Assembly (NCBI RefSeq): GCF_030272615.1
Contig: NC_081411.1
Location: 159,196,471-159,260,470 of the forward strand
Length of the DNA: 64,000 bases
Source of the DNA: Cryptomeria japonica
Lineage: Eukaryota; Streptophyta; Pinopsida; Cupressales; Cupressaceae
Direction: 5' to 3'
Shown here: piece after piece, positions 12,260-24,984 of the stretch
How positions within the stretch are numbered: the stretch's first letter is position 1
How the letters are laid out: each line of letters opens with the position of its first letter
Notes under the pieces: model-generated
Told to the model about the DNA's origin: nothing
The model's database searches: none
What the model saw: the letters and a program-made list of their open reading frames with translations, nothing else
Made by a program: the position numbers and the translations under genes

Positions 12260-13383
12260 TCTTGGTGTAGATGAAGCTATAGTTGAAGATATACCTTATG
12301 AAGATACACCTCACAAAACTTCAGTAACAATAAATCCCACTGACACTGAACCCCTTTTATCAGAGAAAAAGGAAACAAGGAGGAAAAACATAAGGAAGTA
12401 TAAAAGAAGCAAGAAGAGATGACAAAAACAAAGGAGATCAAGAAAATAGTGGTGGACACTCCTCCATTAAAGAGGAATTTAGATTTAGAAAAGGAGAGTG
12501 AAAAGAAGAAAGTTAAATTCACCACCGCAGCTAGCTCTGAGGTTAAGGATGAAGAAACAGAGGAGGAAGAAGAGGAAGACTCTATAATTGACATAAAGAA
12601 GATGGCCCCCAAACAATTAATGAAAGTTTCTAAAAAATTGAAACTTCAAGCTGAAAAAAGGCAAATCTTAGAGGAAAGAAAAAGAAGACCAAAATTCTTA
12701 ATACTGCAAAAACCATTATGTCTTAACTCATTCTTGACATTTTTGTTGATGAAAATGCACCCATCATTGATCAGTTGGTAACTCTTGTCAAGGCAATCTA
12801 TTCAGAGGCAACCGATCTAGAGAAGGTTACAATTAGACAGTATGAAACAATGAGAGGTGAAAAATTAATGGAACACATATCAGTTGGCAAAGTTTCTCTC
12901 TCCACTAGCACTGAAGAGGTCAAATCCATTCTATAGGAAGTTGGCCAATTATTGGTCAATTCATCAAGCTTCATCGATTTAATCAAAGATCTTGAAAATA
13001 AAAGAGCTTATATTCAAAGGGAAATCCAAGATCTGATAGGTTCTTTTGATCCTCTAACAAGCTCTGCAACAACCTTTAGTGGAAAGGTCAAATAGTTAAC
13101 TCATGAAATCAAAGAGTTAAAAGAGGAAGAGGATAAACAATCTCTTAGTCTACTAGAGATACAATACTAGCTTGCACCAATCATTGATTTCATGCAAAGA
13201 AATGTCAAAGAAGCAGAAGGCCTAATAAGTGCACCTGAATGTAAGTCAGAAGATGAAATGGAGGATTTTGTTACATTTCTGCATGGACACTTCAACACTA
13301 TGAAATAGGTGAAGTCTTGATGGAAATCCTCTTTGCAAGCTGCAAAAGAAAATTTCAAAGATATTTTTGCTTTACTTTCATAA
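12260..13383 (+). pseudogene. Element C accessory ORF, 3' part (unknown function)
   Basis: Coding sense begins right at the gypsy-1 border (GVDEAIVEDIPYEDTPHK). A Lys/Glu-rich stretch runs through 12419-12700 (EETEEEEEEDSIIDIKK), followed by helical, coiled-coil-like sequence (EVGQLLVNSSSFIDLIKDLE, REIQDLIGSF). It ends KDIFALLS and a TAA at 13381. There is at least one frame change near 12715 and several in-frame TAG codons. Position (directly before a polypurine tract and 3' LTR) and layout (charged middle, coiled coil, ending LLS-stop) match the long ORF of element B. No enzyme motif is seen. The 5' part was separated by the gypsy-1 insertion and lies outside the window. Confidence 0.55.
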
Positions 13384-13520
13384 ATCCTTTTGTATATTGT
13401 TTTCCATTTATGTCAAAAGGGGAAGTTTGTATATGTACATGAGGTAGATGAAATAGGGGTCAGAACCGGCACATACATAACTACTTTGTAGTGTTTGCCA
13501 CTAATGCCAAAGGGGGAGTT

Positions 13521-14555
13521 TGTTGGCATTATGATGCATTTTGTATGACCGGTGAAATCATTGTCATTGTTGGAAATATCATCTTCTATGTCTCCACAAT
13601 CCATTGGTAAAGAAGTAAAGGGCAACCAATGAAGAACAAGAGTCTGTATTCCTATCGGCAATGAGTAGACCAGTATACAAGGGTTAACCAGCTAAGTAGT
13701 GACTAGACCGATATACAAAGGTTAACTGGCTAAGCAGTGAGTGGACCGATATATAGGAGATAACTGGCTAAGTAGTGAGTAGACTGGTATAAAGAGGTAA
13801 TCGGTTAAGTAGAATTGGACCGGTACATAGGTGACAACTGGAAATAAAGGAATCTCAACCAACATACCCATATAACATCAAGTTGAACCGACAGTCTTCC
13901 CTTTTCAACCAACGAACTTATCAGCATGAATGACTGTCTTAGCCAATATTCTCGGAATGATTTTTGGAGAGTAATTTAAGGCGCGGTAACATAATTTTGA
14001 ATCCGATTTTTGGAGGGAAAGTTGGCACCAGAACAAAAGGCTAATATATTCACATAATTCGTTCTTATTATGTTGTTATTAATGTGAAAAAGATCTGTGT
14101 GAATATAAATAGGGGGAGTAGAATAGAGTGTAGCAGATAGAGGTATGCATCGGTGAAGCCAACACCGATCAGGAGAACAAAGCATGCAAAGTGGATCTAT
14201 GAGACAAAGGTAGTGTCATCAAATAGATTAATCATCTTTTTTTCCTTCTAACAATTGCATCATTGTAAATTCCTTAACAGGGTGAACCTTAACTGATTCT
14301 TTACATAAAATCTCTTAACCGAGTCACTTAAGATATGAAGTTGTAAAATCCTCTAGCAAGGTGAACTTTAACAAGTTCTAAGGTAATCTTAACCAGATAC
14401 CAATCACTTCTAATAGGGTAATATTCTCAGAAAGAACTATTTGTAAGCTCTTAACATGTCACTCTTTTTTATTGTAGTAAAAGAGATTGTGGGTCATCCC
14501 CACCGTGGTTTTCTCCCTCTAACCGAGGGCTTCCACATATAATTACTAGTGTTAT
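13521..14555 (+). repeat. Element C 3' LTR, first part (continues at 29500)
   Basis: Begins TGTTGGCATTATGATGC directly after the polypurine tract AAAGGGGGAGT (13509-13519). It contains the conserved CACCGTGGTTTTCTCC stem block near 14503. It is cut after gttat at 14551-14555 by element A' and resumes at 29500. The joined LTR is about 1,214 bp. Confidence 0.8.
13655..13850 (+). repeat. Degenerate ~38-bp tandem units in the element C LTR
   Basis: Four to five units carry the pattern gtagACCGGTATacaaggtTAACTGGCTAAG. The ACCGGT core appears as accagt, accgat, actggt and accggt in successive units, which looks like decay of CG dinucleotides. Confidence 0.7.
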
Positions 14556-16023
14556 TGATAACACAACGATGAGCAGATAGTACCAAACCGGTACTAAGAG
14601 GGGGGGGTGAATTAGTATAGACAAAAACACAATCTTAAACTGGTTTGCCAACAAACACTATGCATTGATAGACAAACAGTAACATCGGTCCTTAATCAGA
14701 GTACAACTGGCAAAACCTAGAATAACTGAGACAAGCATAAACCAGTTAACACTTATCTTCTCGTACAATCTAACACTTCATTTCCATTTCACCCTAATGC
14801 ATGAACAGGTAATCTACCACCAAAGATATACATATAAGCAATTAGATCAACATGATTCACCGCTTGACAGAAAACAACATAGCATCACATGAAGAAGACA
14901 TCACACATGACACATATTTTTCACATGGAAACCCAACTGGGAAAAACCACGGTGGGGATGAATACCCACAAGCTTCTTTTTGAACTCTTTAGAAGTTCGC
15001 TCTATTTGGAGCCTTGTCCGGTTAAAGATTGATACAATAGGTTCTATTAGGAACCGATCCTGTTAGGGATCACCCGATTAAGGGATGGCTAGAATACCCT
15101 ATTAAGGGTTTAACCTTGTTAAAGGTTACCTTGTTAGAAGATTTCAAGAACTCAATGGTTTTGAGTCACCCTGTTAAAGGATTTACAGCAAGTCGATTAA
15201 AGCTACCATGTTAAGGGATTTCTCAACTGTTGAAGTGGTTAGAGATCAACAAGTATTACAATGATATGGTAACAACACTCAATGCCAATGTAGATCCACT
15301 TAAGCTCCTCTTCACCTTCTGCACTTACACTCTACAGGTATCACTTCTCTCCTCTGGTCTGGCAAGAATCACGTATCTCTTCTCTTGGATACACACACAC
15401 AACTTTTACCAACAACCTCAGAAAGAATCACAACATAAACCTTATAGGAAAATAGATAGGTTGGTAGCGTAAACCCTAAACCCTAAACCTGTTAGGTTAA
15501 GGAATTCAAATGGTTCAATCTTGATCATTGAGCACATTGCATTAAATGCAATAGTCTTGATCCAATCTCAAGACATTCTCCATCGTTTGTTTTCCACTGA
15601 TTTCATGGCACCTGATAACCCATCACATGTTATCACCATTTACAGACTTCACACATTCCTAAGGTAGATAGGAACAGTCTCCTTCATGCAAGATCCTTCA
15701 AACACACAAGGCTTACGTGGCAACATGATCTGTTCTTTGTTATCATGCTAACTCATCACACAAAGTCACTGGTTGAGCCACACAGGCTTGAAGCACTACA
15801 ACTGGAAACCCTGAAGTTGAGACTACCAACCGGTAGTCATACAAGCTTTCATGTGTCGGTTCCCATAACCATATGCCAATTCACCTTGAACAAACACACC
15901 ACTTCACTTTGGCACAAATGTCGGTTCACAGTGTTATATCGGTTCTCTTCTCTTCATCATATTGACATCAATGATAACACACAATGTCATTATGTCCTCA
16001 TACCGGTTCACATAATGCCAACA
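14556..16023 (-). repeat. 3' LTR of element A' (left copy)
   Basis: 1,468 bp. In minus orientation it starts TGTTGGCATTATGTGAACC and ends GTTATCA. It contains the telomere-like run (CCCTAAACCCTAAACC on the plus strand) near 15475-15490 and the stem block near 14930-14961. Confidence 0.9.
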
Positions 16024-18518
16024 ATCTCCCCCTTTGGCATTGATGACAATATACAAAGAGATCTCTCCGCTTCACATCTTCTCCCCCAATTTCTGTAGAT
16101 ATCTTCTCCGCTTCACATCTTCTCCCCCTTTGACAATAATGCCAAAGTGGAGGCACAAGCTACCCTGTTCCATTATGTCGCTCCCCCTAAGGAGTAGCAT
16201 CCTTCAGCACATCAATCCAAAAAAAATTTGACTATGCAATACCTGACTGGTGTGGAGCATATGCCTTTAGTTTACCTCCTGAATGGGCAACACCCCTAGT
16301 TCACCTCTTAAGTACATAAATGTAGCCTTTGGGAGAGGCTTGGTGAATATGTCTGCTAACTGCTCCTTACTAGAAACATGTTCCAATGCAATCTCTTTGT
16401 TCTAAACCTTTTCCCTCAAGAAATGATACTTAAGCTCAAAGTGCTTGGTTCTAGAATGTAAAACTGGATTCTTGGAGATATTAATTGCACTAGTATTGTC
16501 ACAAGATATACTTACCGGTTTAGATACAAAAACTTTGAATCCATTTAATACATGCTTCATCCAAATTGTCTGAGTGCAGTTCATGAAAGTTGCAACATAC
16601 TCAACTTCCATTGTAGACTGAGAGATACAACTCTACTTCTTAATCATCCATGAGACCAGTCTAACACCGAGAAAGAATGCACCACCAGTTGTGCATTTCC
16701 AATCATCTACATTACCTACCTAATTAGCATCTGTGTATACTTTTAAGTTGAAATCCTTGCTATATGGATACAGTAATCCATAATCAACAGTTCCCTTCAG
16801 ATACCTAAGAATCCGCTTGACTGCAACCAAGTGGGATTCTCTTGGGCATTTCTGGAACCTCAGTAATGCCAACTGCATGTGCAATATCTGGTTTGCTATG
16901 CACTACATAATGCAACTTACCAATCATTGATCAGTATTCCTTCTCATCAACCAATGCTGAGTCATCTTCTTTGGATAGTTTACAACTGGTCACCATTGGA
17001 GTACCAACCAGTTTGCTATCTTCCATGTCAAAGGTTTTCAACACATCTTTGACATACTTGGACTAAGTGATAAAGATTCCATCTTTCATTTGTTGGATCT
17101 GTAGTCCAATGAAGAACTTAATCTCCCCTATGAGTGACATCTCAAACTCTTTCTTCATCTCATATGCAAACTCATGACTCATCTTGTCATCTCCACAAAA
17201 GATAATGTCATCAACAAATACCTCATAGATCAGGATCTAATCTCCTTCAGACTTCAAGTAGATATTTCTATCTTCACTTGTTCTCTCAAATACAATCTTC
17301 ACAAGATGGGAATGCAGATGTTCATACCAAGCTCTAGGTGCCTTCTTTAGACCACATAAGGCTTTATGTAGCCTACATACCATGTCACTGTCTTGAGATA
17401 GGGAAAACCCATCTGGTTGCTCTATATACACCTCCTCTTCAAGTACACCATTTAGGAATGCAGATTTTACATCCATTTGATATACTTTAAAACCTTTAAA
17501 AGCTGCATATGCAAGAAGCATACGAACTCCTTCCAATCTGGCTATAGGAGCAAAGGTTTCTCCATAGTCTTCCCCTTCTTCTTGGGCATATCCTTTGCAC
17601 ACCAATCTGGCTTTATTCCTAATCACTGTGCTATCCTCATTCGACTTATTTCTAAAGACCCATTTGGTACCAATGACATTTTTATGCTCTGGTCTGGGTA
17701 CCAAAGACCATGTACCATTTTTCTCTATCTAGTCAAGTTCCTCTTCCATTGCCTTGATCTAGTATTCATCTTTATGTGCCTCTTTGAATGATTTGGGCTC
17801 AAATTCAAAGATCATACATGAGTTTTCTTTGACCTTTCTTCTTGTAAGGATTCCTGCATCCTTATCTCCTATGATCTACTTAGGATCATGATTCAACTTG
17901 ACATACCAAGGAATGGTCTTGATAGATTCCTCTTGCTTTTCTTCTTCATCCTCATCTCCATCAGTATCAGCATCTACATCTGCCGGTGTAGAAATACTAT
18001 TACTGGTACTCGATTGACTAATAACCAGTTCTCAAAAGGTTACAATTGGTTCATTTACCGCTTGCTCACTATCAATTTCCTCCATTTTCTCAGAGGTTTC
18101 ATCAACTCTTACATTGATGCTTTCCATGATTCTCTGAGTCCTATTATTGAAACACTTGAGAGATTTGCTCTTGGTGGAATACCCTAGGAATATTCTCTCA
18201 TCACATTTCACATCAAATTTGCTCTAGTGTTCACTCCTCTTGAGGTAACATTTGCTACCAAACACTCTAAAGTAGCTAACCACAGGTGTCTTACTGGTCC
18301 AATACTCATAAGGAGTTTTATCCCTACCTTTCTTGATGAATACCCAGTTCATTGTATAGACTGCAGTGCTCACCACTTCTCTCCAAAAGGTGTGGGATAC
18401 CTTTCCTTGAATCAACATAGTTATAGCTACTTCAACCACAGTCTAGTTATTCATCTCTGCTAGGCCATTTTGTTGTGGAGTCCAGGGGGTAGACAGTTGT
18501 CTCTTGATGCCATGTTCT
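16024..18518 (-). pseudogene. pol: Element A' pol, 3' half: integrase C-terminus, RT, RNase H (broken)
   Basis: On the minus strand, 18439-18224 continues the integrase ([20 protein letters not shown]), 17704-17237 is the Copia reverse transcriptase ([30 protein letters not shown]) and 16611-16402 is RNase H (YVATFMNCTQTIWMKHVL, CDNTSAINIS). The codon before SCISQS is TAG, as in element A at 5659. About 260 bp after pol are non-coding and end at the purine tract. The integrase is cut at 18518 by element G and continues at 26105. Confidence 0.88.
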
Positions 18519-19615
18519 TGTAGCATCCTAAAATTGCGACACTTGCAATTTTGACTGCATTTCGGTCTTCACGATGGCGACGCAACACGGAACCTGAATG
18601 GAGACCCCGAAACTTGCTCATAGCACCAAAAACTGCATTTTTCCTACACCCTGCCTGATCCCTCCTTGCACCCTGCTGTCCCGAGAGGTGGGACTAGAGC
18701 GCCTAGTGCCCTGGTCCCCCAGGACCATGGCACCCAGTGCCCTAGTCCCTGGCCCTATTTTGGGCTTGGTCTCCTATGGGGCTTCGGGTCTTTTTGTTTG
18801 CAAATTGGAAAATAACATTTCCTGGTCGGCCCAAGGTCGGAAAAATCAGTCTATCAGCCCTAATTGACAAGTATATAAACTACATTTCCTCTCCCATTTT
18901 GAAAGGATGGAAAAAAGGTGGAAACGATACTCAAACATTCAAGCATTCAAGCATTCAAGCATTCAAGCATTCCTTCAAGCAATTGATCATTCTAAGTCTC
19001 CATTCAAGGCTAAGTGTTGCATTCAAGACAAGGATTCAACCATTGAAGAGGAGATCACATACTACTTACAACATACAAGATACAACAACATCTATACCTT
19101 CACATATAAGGATACAAACATCCTTACAACAAGGTTGCAGGTACGCGGTTGAAATTGAAGATCTGGAATCCTTGTGCAGAGACGAACAGATCCCCCTTCG
19201 TTTCGCGGATTTTTTGGAGGACCATGTGCACGCCGGGCGCCATCGTCCCATCAACTTTTGCTCAAATTTGCAGGACAGCACCGTCTCAACATTTTATTTC
19301 TAATTCCAGGTCTGCAGCTTCATCCTATATCCCTATCTCTGTTTATAAGTGAATCTTTCTCACTTTCTATGCATTCCTAGCTTAATCCTTCTATCTACAT
19401 TCTTTAGAAAAGAGGGTAGCCTTGCTGTCTTAACCCTTGAAACTCATTTAGAATCTAATCTTGCATTGTGTGGGATTGGATCTTGTGGGTTTCAACCCCT
19501 CTTTTGAATGTAAAGTCTCCCCTAAGTGAAAACCGCCAACCCTAGTGACCTCCCTTCTCTCTCCTCAGAGTTGGAAGAGGGGAGAGCAACTAGGGTTCAA
19601 TTTTTCCGCTTTACA
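18519..19615 (+). repeat. 5' LTR of element G
   Basis: 1,097 bp. A GC-rich block around 18660-18770 contains CCAGGACCATGGCACCCAG units. A consensus TATA box, TATATAAA, is at 18872. It is followed by about five CATTCAAG octamers (18935-18972). A block with gaggaccatgtgcacgccgg near 19216 recurs twice in the leader. Confidence 0.9.
18872..18879 (+). promoter_or_regulatory. LTR promoter TATA box of element G
   Basis: TATATAAA is conserved in all three LTRs of this family (25369 in the 3' LTR; about 49937 on the minus strand in the solo LTR). Transcription would start about 30 bp downstream, just before the CATTCAAG array. Confidence 0.65.
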
Positions 19616-19618
19616 TTT

Positions 19619-19637
19619 TGGTGAACCCGACGTGAAC
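19619..19637 (+). other. Primer binding site of element G
   Basis: TGGTGAACCCGACGTGAAC begins 4 bp after the LTR. It has the TGG start expected for the complement of a tRNA CCA end. I could not assign the tRNA with certainty. Confidence 0.6.
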
Positions 19638-20882
19638 ATCCTTTCTAATTATTCATGGTTAGATATGAAAATTGGATGCCTTGATTACATTTCCATGTTT
19701 GATCTTTTGCAAATTTTAGAGGTTAATTACATGAAAACCCTAAATTTTCTTTTTAGTAATTGAGCTTGTGAAATGTTTAATTGTTAATGCTTGTTTTAGA
19801 TCTACCCTTCTATTGCAAATTGTCAATTCATATTTGTGCTTTAATTTTGAAAATTAAGTGGTTAAGTGTCAAAACCCTAATTTTTAAAACCCTCTTGATT
19901 CAACCTTTGACCGATAATTTCACTGATCAAAACATCTCCAAATCAGCTGTAACTTTGGATTCCGCAACAAAATCATAATATCTTTCATCCCTGAAAATTT
20001 GGAAAAAAGTTGCGAGGACCGTGTGCACTCCGAGCGCCATCATCCTCGACATTTTTTCTGAAATATCGGGAGCTGGATCTTACTGTATTTTTCTGCTAAA
20101 ATCCAGAATTTTGGCTGATTTTATCAATTATAACACTTTCAAAATTATAGTCAAAGTTGGTCTAGTGATTGCTTGGATTAAGGCTTCTAAACATTCAAAA
20201 ATTATTGAAATTGAAATTTTGTGTCGAAATTGTGTTCTTACTGTCCTAAATCTGAAAAGTGTGTTGGCATTCATTCGAAATTTCAGTGCTTTATTCAAAT
20301 TCTTGCAATTTGTGACTTTTGAAATTAAGTGCTTAATTACAACAACTTTGATTTCCACTCTCAAAATTGAATTTTGCATAAAATTGAGTCAACTTTTAAA
20401 ATTCAAAATTTGCATTGCTTTTGGTATTCCCTCTAAAATCATAAAATTCAAAATTTCAGTTTCCCTCTCTTTTTCAAAATTCAAATTTTGCATTTTTCAA
20501 CAATCTTGGTAGGGTTCAATTTTGAGATTGCAACTTTAATTTGGCCTATCTACAGATCATAAAATCACTCAATTTTTTTAGATTAGCTTTAAAATCACCA
20601 TAACTTTCATCCCTGAAAATTTCAAAAAAAGTTGCGAGGACCATGTGCACTCTGAGCGCCACGGTCCCTGACATTTTTTCCGAAATTTCGGGAGATTGTC
20701 ATGATTGCATTTAACAGCCTAAATCTAGGAGATTGGCTGATTTTACTAAAATTTGCTACCTCTAAATTCAAAATCTTCTCTCTCTCTAGTGCATGAGTTT
20801 TACAACAATAAGCCCTACTTACACTATTCCCGTTAGATGAAGTCTTAGAATTAAGTCTTTCCAAGGTTTAATTACTGAGGAG
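19638..20882 (+). other. Long 5' leader of element G with a duplicated segment
   Basis: About 1.25 kb without convincing coding sequence. A segment of about 150 bp (TTTCATCCCTGAAAATTT, then GTTGCGAGGACC, then GATTTTA) is present at about 19980-20130 and again at 20597-20752. Its core GAGGACC(A/G)TGTGCAC also lies in the LTR. Confidence 0.7.
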
Positions 20883-23800
20883 ATGGAACCTAATTTGAAT
20901 AGCCTTTTTAACGAGGACATGGGTAATTTCTCTAATCCTCCTAATGATGAAGAAGCTCTCCATGAGGTTTCTGTAGAACAACTTTCGAAATTGGATAACC
21001 AATTTGACGATTTTCGACAATGGATGTCTCAAGAGTATCCTGATAGTCAAGCTCTTCCTTTAATTGAGGGTCTAAAACGTATGCTTCAAAGTGATAAGAA
21101 TGGAATTGATATTTTGCATGGTATTGCACACATTGTGGATTCGAATGTGATGCCTATGAAGAGTTGTGCTGAAACTTTAGGTTATACACAACCTCCTACT
21201 CAAGTCAATCATTCTATTCCTTTGACAACTTCTATTGCTAGCATACCTACCTTTACATCAAACATAATGACTACTTCTATACAAGATATTCCTCCTATGA
21301 TCACCAGTCATGGGGGCAATCCCTCTTCTTCAATTAACCCTCTTCCTTCCTTCAATCCGACTTCTTCATTCATTCCTTCAATGAGTGTTCCTATTACATC
21401 TCCACAAATGAACCTGGCACAAGGGGGCAATTCATTTAACCATTCCATTCCTCCTTGTAGTGTTCCTCCTTTCCAATTATCTCCTATGACTAACTATTAT
21501 AGTGTTCCACCACCTTACTCTCAATCAATGCCTTCTTTCAATAACATAACACCTCCATCACAATCTAACACATCTAATATGAATTCTTCGACCGAAGCGA
21601 CCATTAACAATCTTGCACAAACTGTCTCTTCTTTACAGCAACAAATCGCTTCTATGAATCAATCTAAGTTTAGTGTGCCCACATTTGATGTTGTGAGCCC
21701 ACTTTCTCTTGACATTGTTCAAGCTATCCCTCCTAAACATGTTGAAATCCCACATTTGGAGCTTTATAATGGTAAAGGTGATCCTCTAACACATGTTAAG
21801 ACTTTTCAAACAATATGTACCAATTTTGCTTATGACCAAAGGTTTCTTGCAAAATTGATTACTAGAACATTAAGAGATAAAGCCCTACAATGGTATTTCT
21901 CGTTGCCCTCTTATTCTATTACTTCTTTCGAACAACTTGCAAATGCTTTTATTCAACAATTTCAAAACAATATAAGTCCTAAAGTTACTTTGATTGATTT
22001 AATGCATTGTAAACAAGGTGTTAAAGAAAAAGTGACTGATTTCATTGGTAGATATAAGCATTTGTATGCTCAAATCTCTTTTCTAGTGCCTGACAATGAT
22101 ATTCAAAGAATCTTTATTTCTAATTTACAAAAAGATATTCGAGACAAACTTCTGTTTTCTGAGTTTACTTCTTTCCAACAGTTGTGTGCAACTCTTCACA
22201 ATTATCAACTGACTGTGAGTCAAATGGAACAAGCAAATCCTATGGCTCCGAGTGATAAGGGTGATAGCAGTCAACAACCATTTGGAAAGTTTAAACCGAA
22301 CAGAGATTCCATCAAATTCAATGAAAACATCATCAACAACAATGTGAATTCAGCATCAGGTGTGCCTTCTATTTCTAAGTTTTTCAAGAAAGAAAGAAAG
22401 TTTACTCCTTTGAATGAATCATTGCATAGTATTATGAATAAGTTATTGGAACAAAATGTGCTTACTCTCCCTCCTATAAAGAAAATTGATCCTACAAAGA
22501 TTAATTCACCCTATTTTGATAACAAATCATTTTGTCAATTTCATCGTCAACCTAGGCATGATACTGAAAAATGTTTTGCTTTAAAGGGTAAAATTCAAGA
22601 TCTGATTGATAATAATACTATCTCTATTTCTGGAGTGAATGATAAAGGCAACACATCTGTAGCTCCTCCTAACCAAAATCTTCAGATTTTTACTGATCCA
22701 TTACCTTCTCATACCTCTAATGTGATTGAGACTAATGATTCCTCTTTCTCATCTGATGGTCTTGTGTCTATGACTCCGAATGTGATTAACTTTGTAGAGT
22801 AGCAAGAAAACCCTAAAGAACCTTCCATCACATTTGATTCTAGTGAAACTATCAGGGCACCTGATGGTCCTTTATACATAGTTGCAAAAGTCAAGATTAC
22901 ACCTTGTCGTGGAGTGCTTATTGATCCTTCGTGCATGGTTAATGTTATTACTGAAGAATTTCTTTTTACTTTGCAATTGAATCAAGTGATTTATGACAAA
23001 ACAGATGTGATTGTGAAATTATTTGATGCATTTTCTTCTCCTGCAATTGGTTCTATTACATTACCTATTGAAGTTCATAACAAGTTCCTTGATGTGAATT
23101 TCTCTATTATTCCTTCATCCGAACAATTTCGTGTGAAGCTTGGCTATCCTTGGCTATCTTCCATGAAAGCTATTGCTTCTCCTATTCACAAGTGTTTGAA
23201 ATTTCCCCATAATGGTGAAGTTGTTACTGTCAATCATAGTCTCTTTAAACCAGCTGAAAGAACTTCTAGCGTTCCTATTGATTATTTTTGGCCTAAACAA
23301 TTCCAATCTCTTCCTCCGTGAAGTGATCATCTTTTCAAATCTTATCAAAAGTGGAAAATGGATATGATCCTATCTCTAAGTGAACCTAGAACACCCAAAC
23401 TTGATATTCCTATCATTCTTGAGAAGGAAGTTCTTCCTTTGAAAGATAAAACTAATATCTTTCCTCAAGAAGATTCCCAACCCATCCCTATGGATGTGAC
23501 TATGTCTATGCCTAATAAGCTTTCTAAAAGTAGACCTATACCTCCTCGTCATGATGGACTTGGTCTCCTTCCTAAACCAAATATTCCTCCTTTATATGGA
23601 GTAGTTCCTCCTCCTTCCTTTTATAGAGAAAAGAGACCTTCCTCTTCTCCTATTTTCCAACCTAAGAGACCACAACCTAAACACCCAAGTGATAAGGATG
23701 AGAACATTCCTCCTCCTCAATCTTCTCCACTTCCTACTAAGACTAGATGAAATCGTTCTGCACGGGAATGTCAACAAAAGCATCGTCTTAGAGCTCAAGC

Positions 23801-24242
23801 AGTTGCTTCTCAAACTTTGCAATCTCCAAAAACACCTTCAATATGCATTATTCCATTTTCTCCTCAACCAGAAATTGAGCCAAAATCTCCTAAACATAAG
23901 ATGCATGATGGTCTTGATCCTGTGCAAGTTAAAGATCCTATTTTTATAAATCTTGATGATGATATAGATGAAAATGTTATTCATGATGAAAATGTTACTT
24001 CTCTTGCTTCTGATAGTGAATATGAACTTGTTGATATTGATAACCATTTATCTAACGAATTTTCCAAAGCACTTATCCTAGCTCCTAGACAAGAACAACG
24101 TGGCTCAGAACATGAACATAGCCCTTGTTTGGATCTTGTGATAGCTCCATCTGCTGTGTTGAATGTTCCTCCTCTAGCGTGTTCCCTGCCTTCCCGAAAC
24201 ATTGATCAGCAAGATCGGGGGGTAGATGACGTGCTAGACTAG
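20883..24242 (+). pseudogene. gag-pro: Element G Gag-protease polyprotein (three nonsense codons)
   Basis: A single frame of 1,120 codons starts at the ATG in the context gagATGGAACC. It is broken only by TAG at 22800, TGA at 23319 and TGA at 23748, with no frameshift. Residues 1-110 are acidic and 110-250 rich in Ser, Pro and Thr. A Retrotrans_gag domain covers about 285-465 (LELYNGKGDPLTHVKTFQ, ALQWYFSLPSYSITSFEQLA). A CxxH-type zinc knuckle is not obvious; FCQFHRQPRHDTEKCF at about 555 is the nearest match. The protease-like segment (22890-23290) has LIDPSCMVNVITEEF and LGYPWLSSMKAIASPIHKCL, but the active site reads D-P-S, not D-S/T-G. The tail is proline-rich then acidic and ends at a TAG. 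No polymerase follows. Confidence 0.88.
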
Positions 24243-24984
24243 TTTCATTAGCATAGCAGATTCTCTCCTCCTCTCTTTTGTTACTTATTCTATGTGTTAT
24301 TCTCATTCTTCTATTTGTTGTCCTTAGTGTTGTCTACTTGAGGACGATGCAAAGCATTGAGATCTCTTTTGGTCTCTCTCATGTTGACTCAAAAGACACG
24401 TGTTCCCTTCTTCTAGGTGACCTTCCTTGATTGGGGAATGAAGAACAATTATGCATACATACATATGATATACATGACTTATCATATAGCATACTGACCC
24501 CGAGGAAAGCGAAGTCACCTCGTGCTTTGTGTTTTGTGTCTATTATCCTTGGGTTTATCTCACACTTGGGGGCTAAATCTTTGTGATAGCGTGCTCCTTT
24601 CCCTTCTCATTTCTTATGTGTATCACTACCTTAAAGCAATCACCCCTGTTGAGGCATGTGCGATCGCTTTAATGTAGGGGGGCATACACCCCGTCTATCC
24701 CTTCAAGATACTTGAAAATTTCTTGACAAACTTAGCTTTTCCTTGAAAATTTTTGGTATTTCTCTTGCATGACTCATAGTGAGGGAACCTTACTACTGAT
24801 AGTCATGGTTCTCCCTCGTGATCTTCCCTTTTACTTTGTCAATCGAAGTCATAAGATCCTTAGTCCACTGGGGGCTTGGTGTGTCTTGCCTCCTTGACGT
24901 GGTGAAAGTCTTTCAATGTTGTTTCCTTGTACTTTACCGGAAGTATGGGCGTATGCTTATACTCCCGCTAAAGTGGGGGCTAAA
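24243..24984 (+). other. Element G 3' untranslated region and polypurine tract
   Basis: 740 bp with no coding support. It includes a direct-repeat-like pair around GCAATCACCCCTG and GCGATCGCTTTAATG near 24637-24676. The purine tract AAAGTGGGGGCTAAA occupies 24970-24984, abutting the 3' LTR. Confidence 0.7.

Noticed and set aside
12252-12266. CATCTTGGTG, similar to the core of the DNA transposon terminal repeat
   Set aside because: Only 10 bases match, it lies at the gypsy-1/element C border, and neither subterminal modules nor an inverted partner are near.
18598-19380. Several overlapping plus-strand frames in the element G LTR, repeated at 25064-25841
   Set aside because: They occur identically in both LTRs, overlap each other and have no domain; they are LTR sequence.
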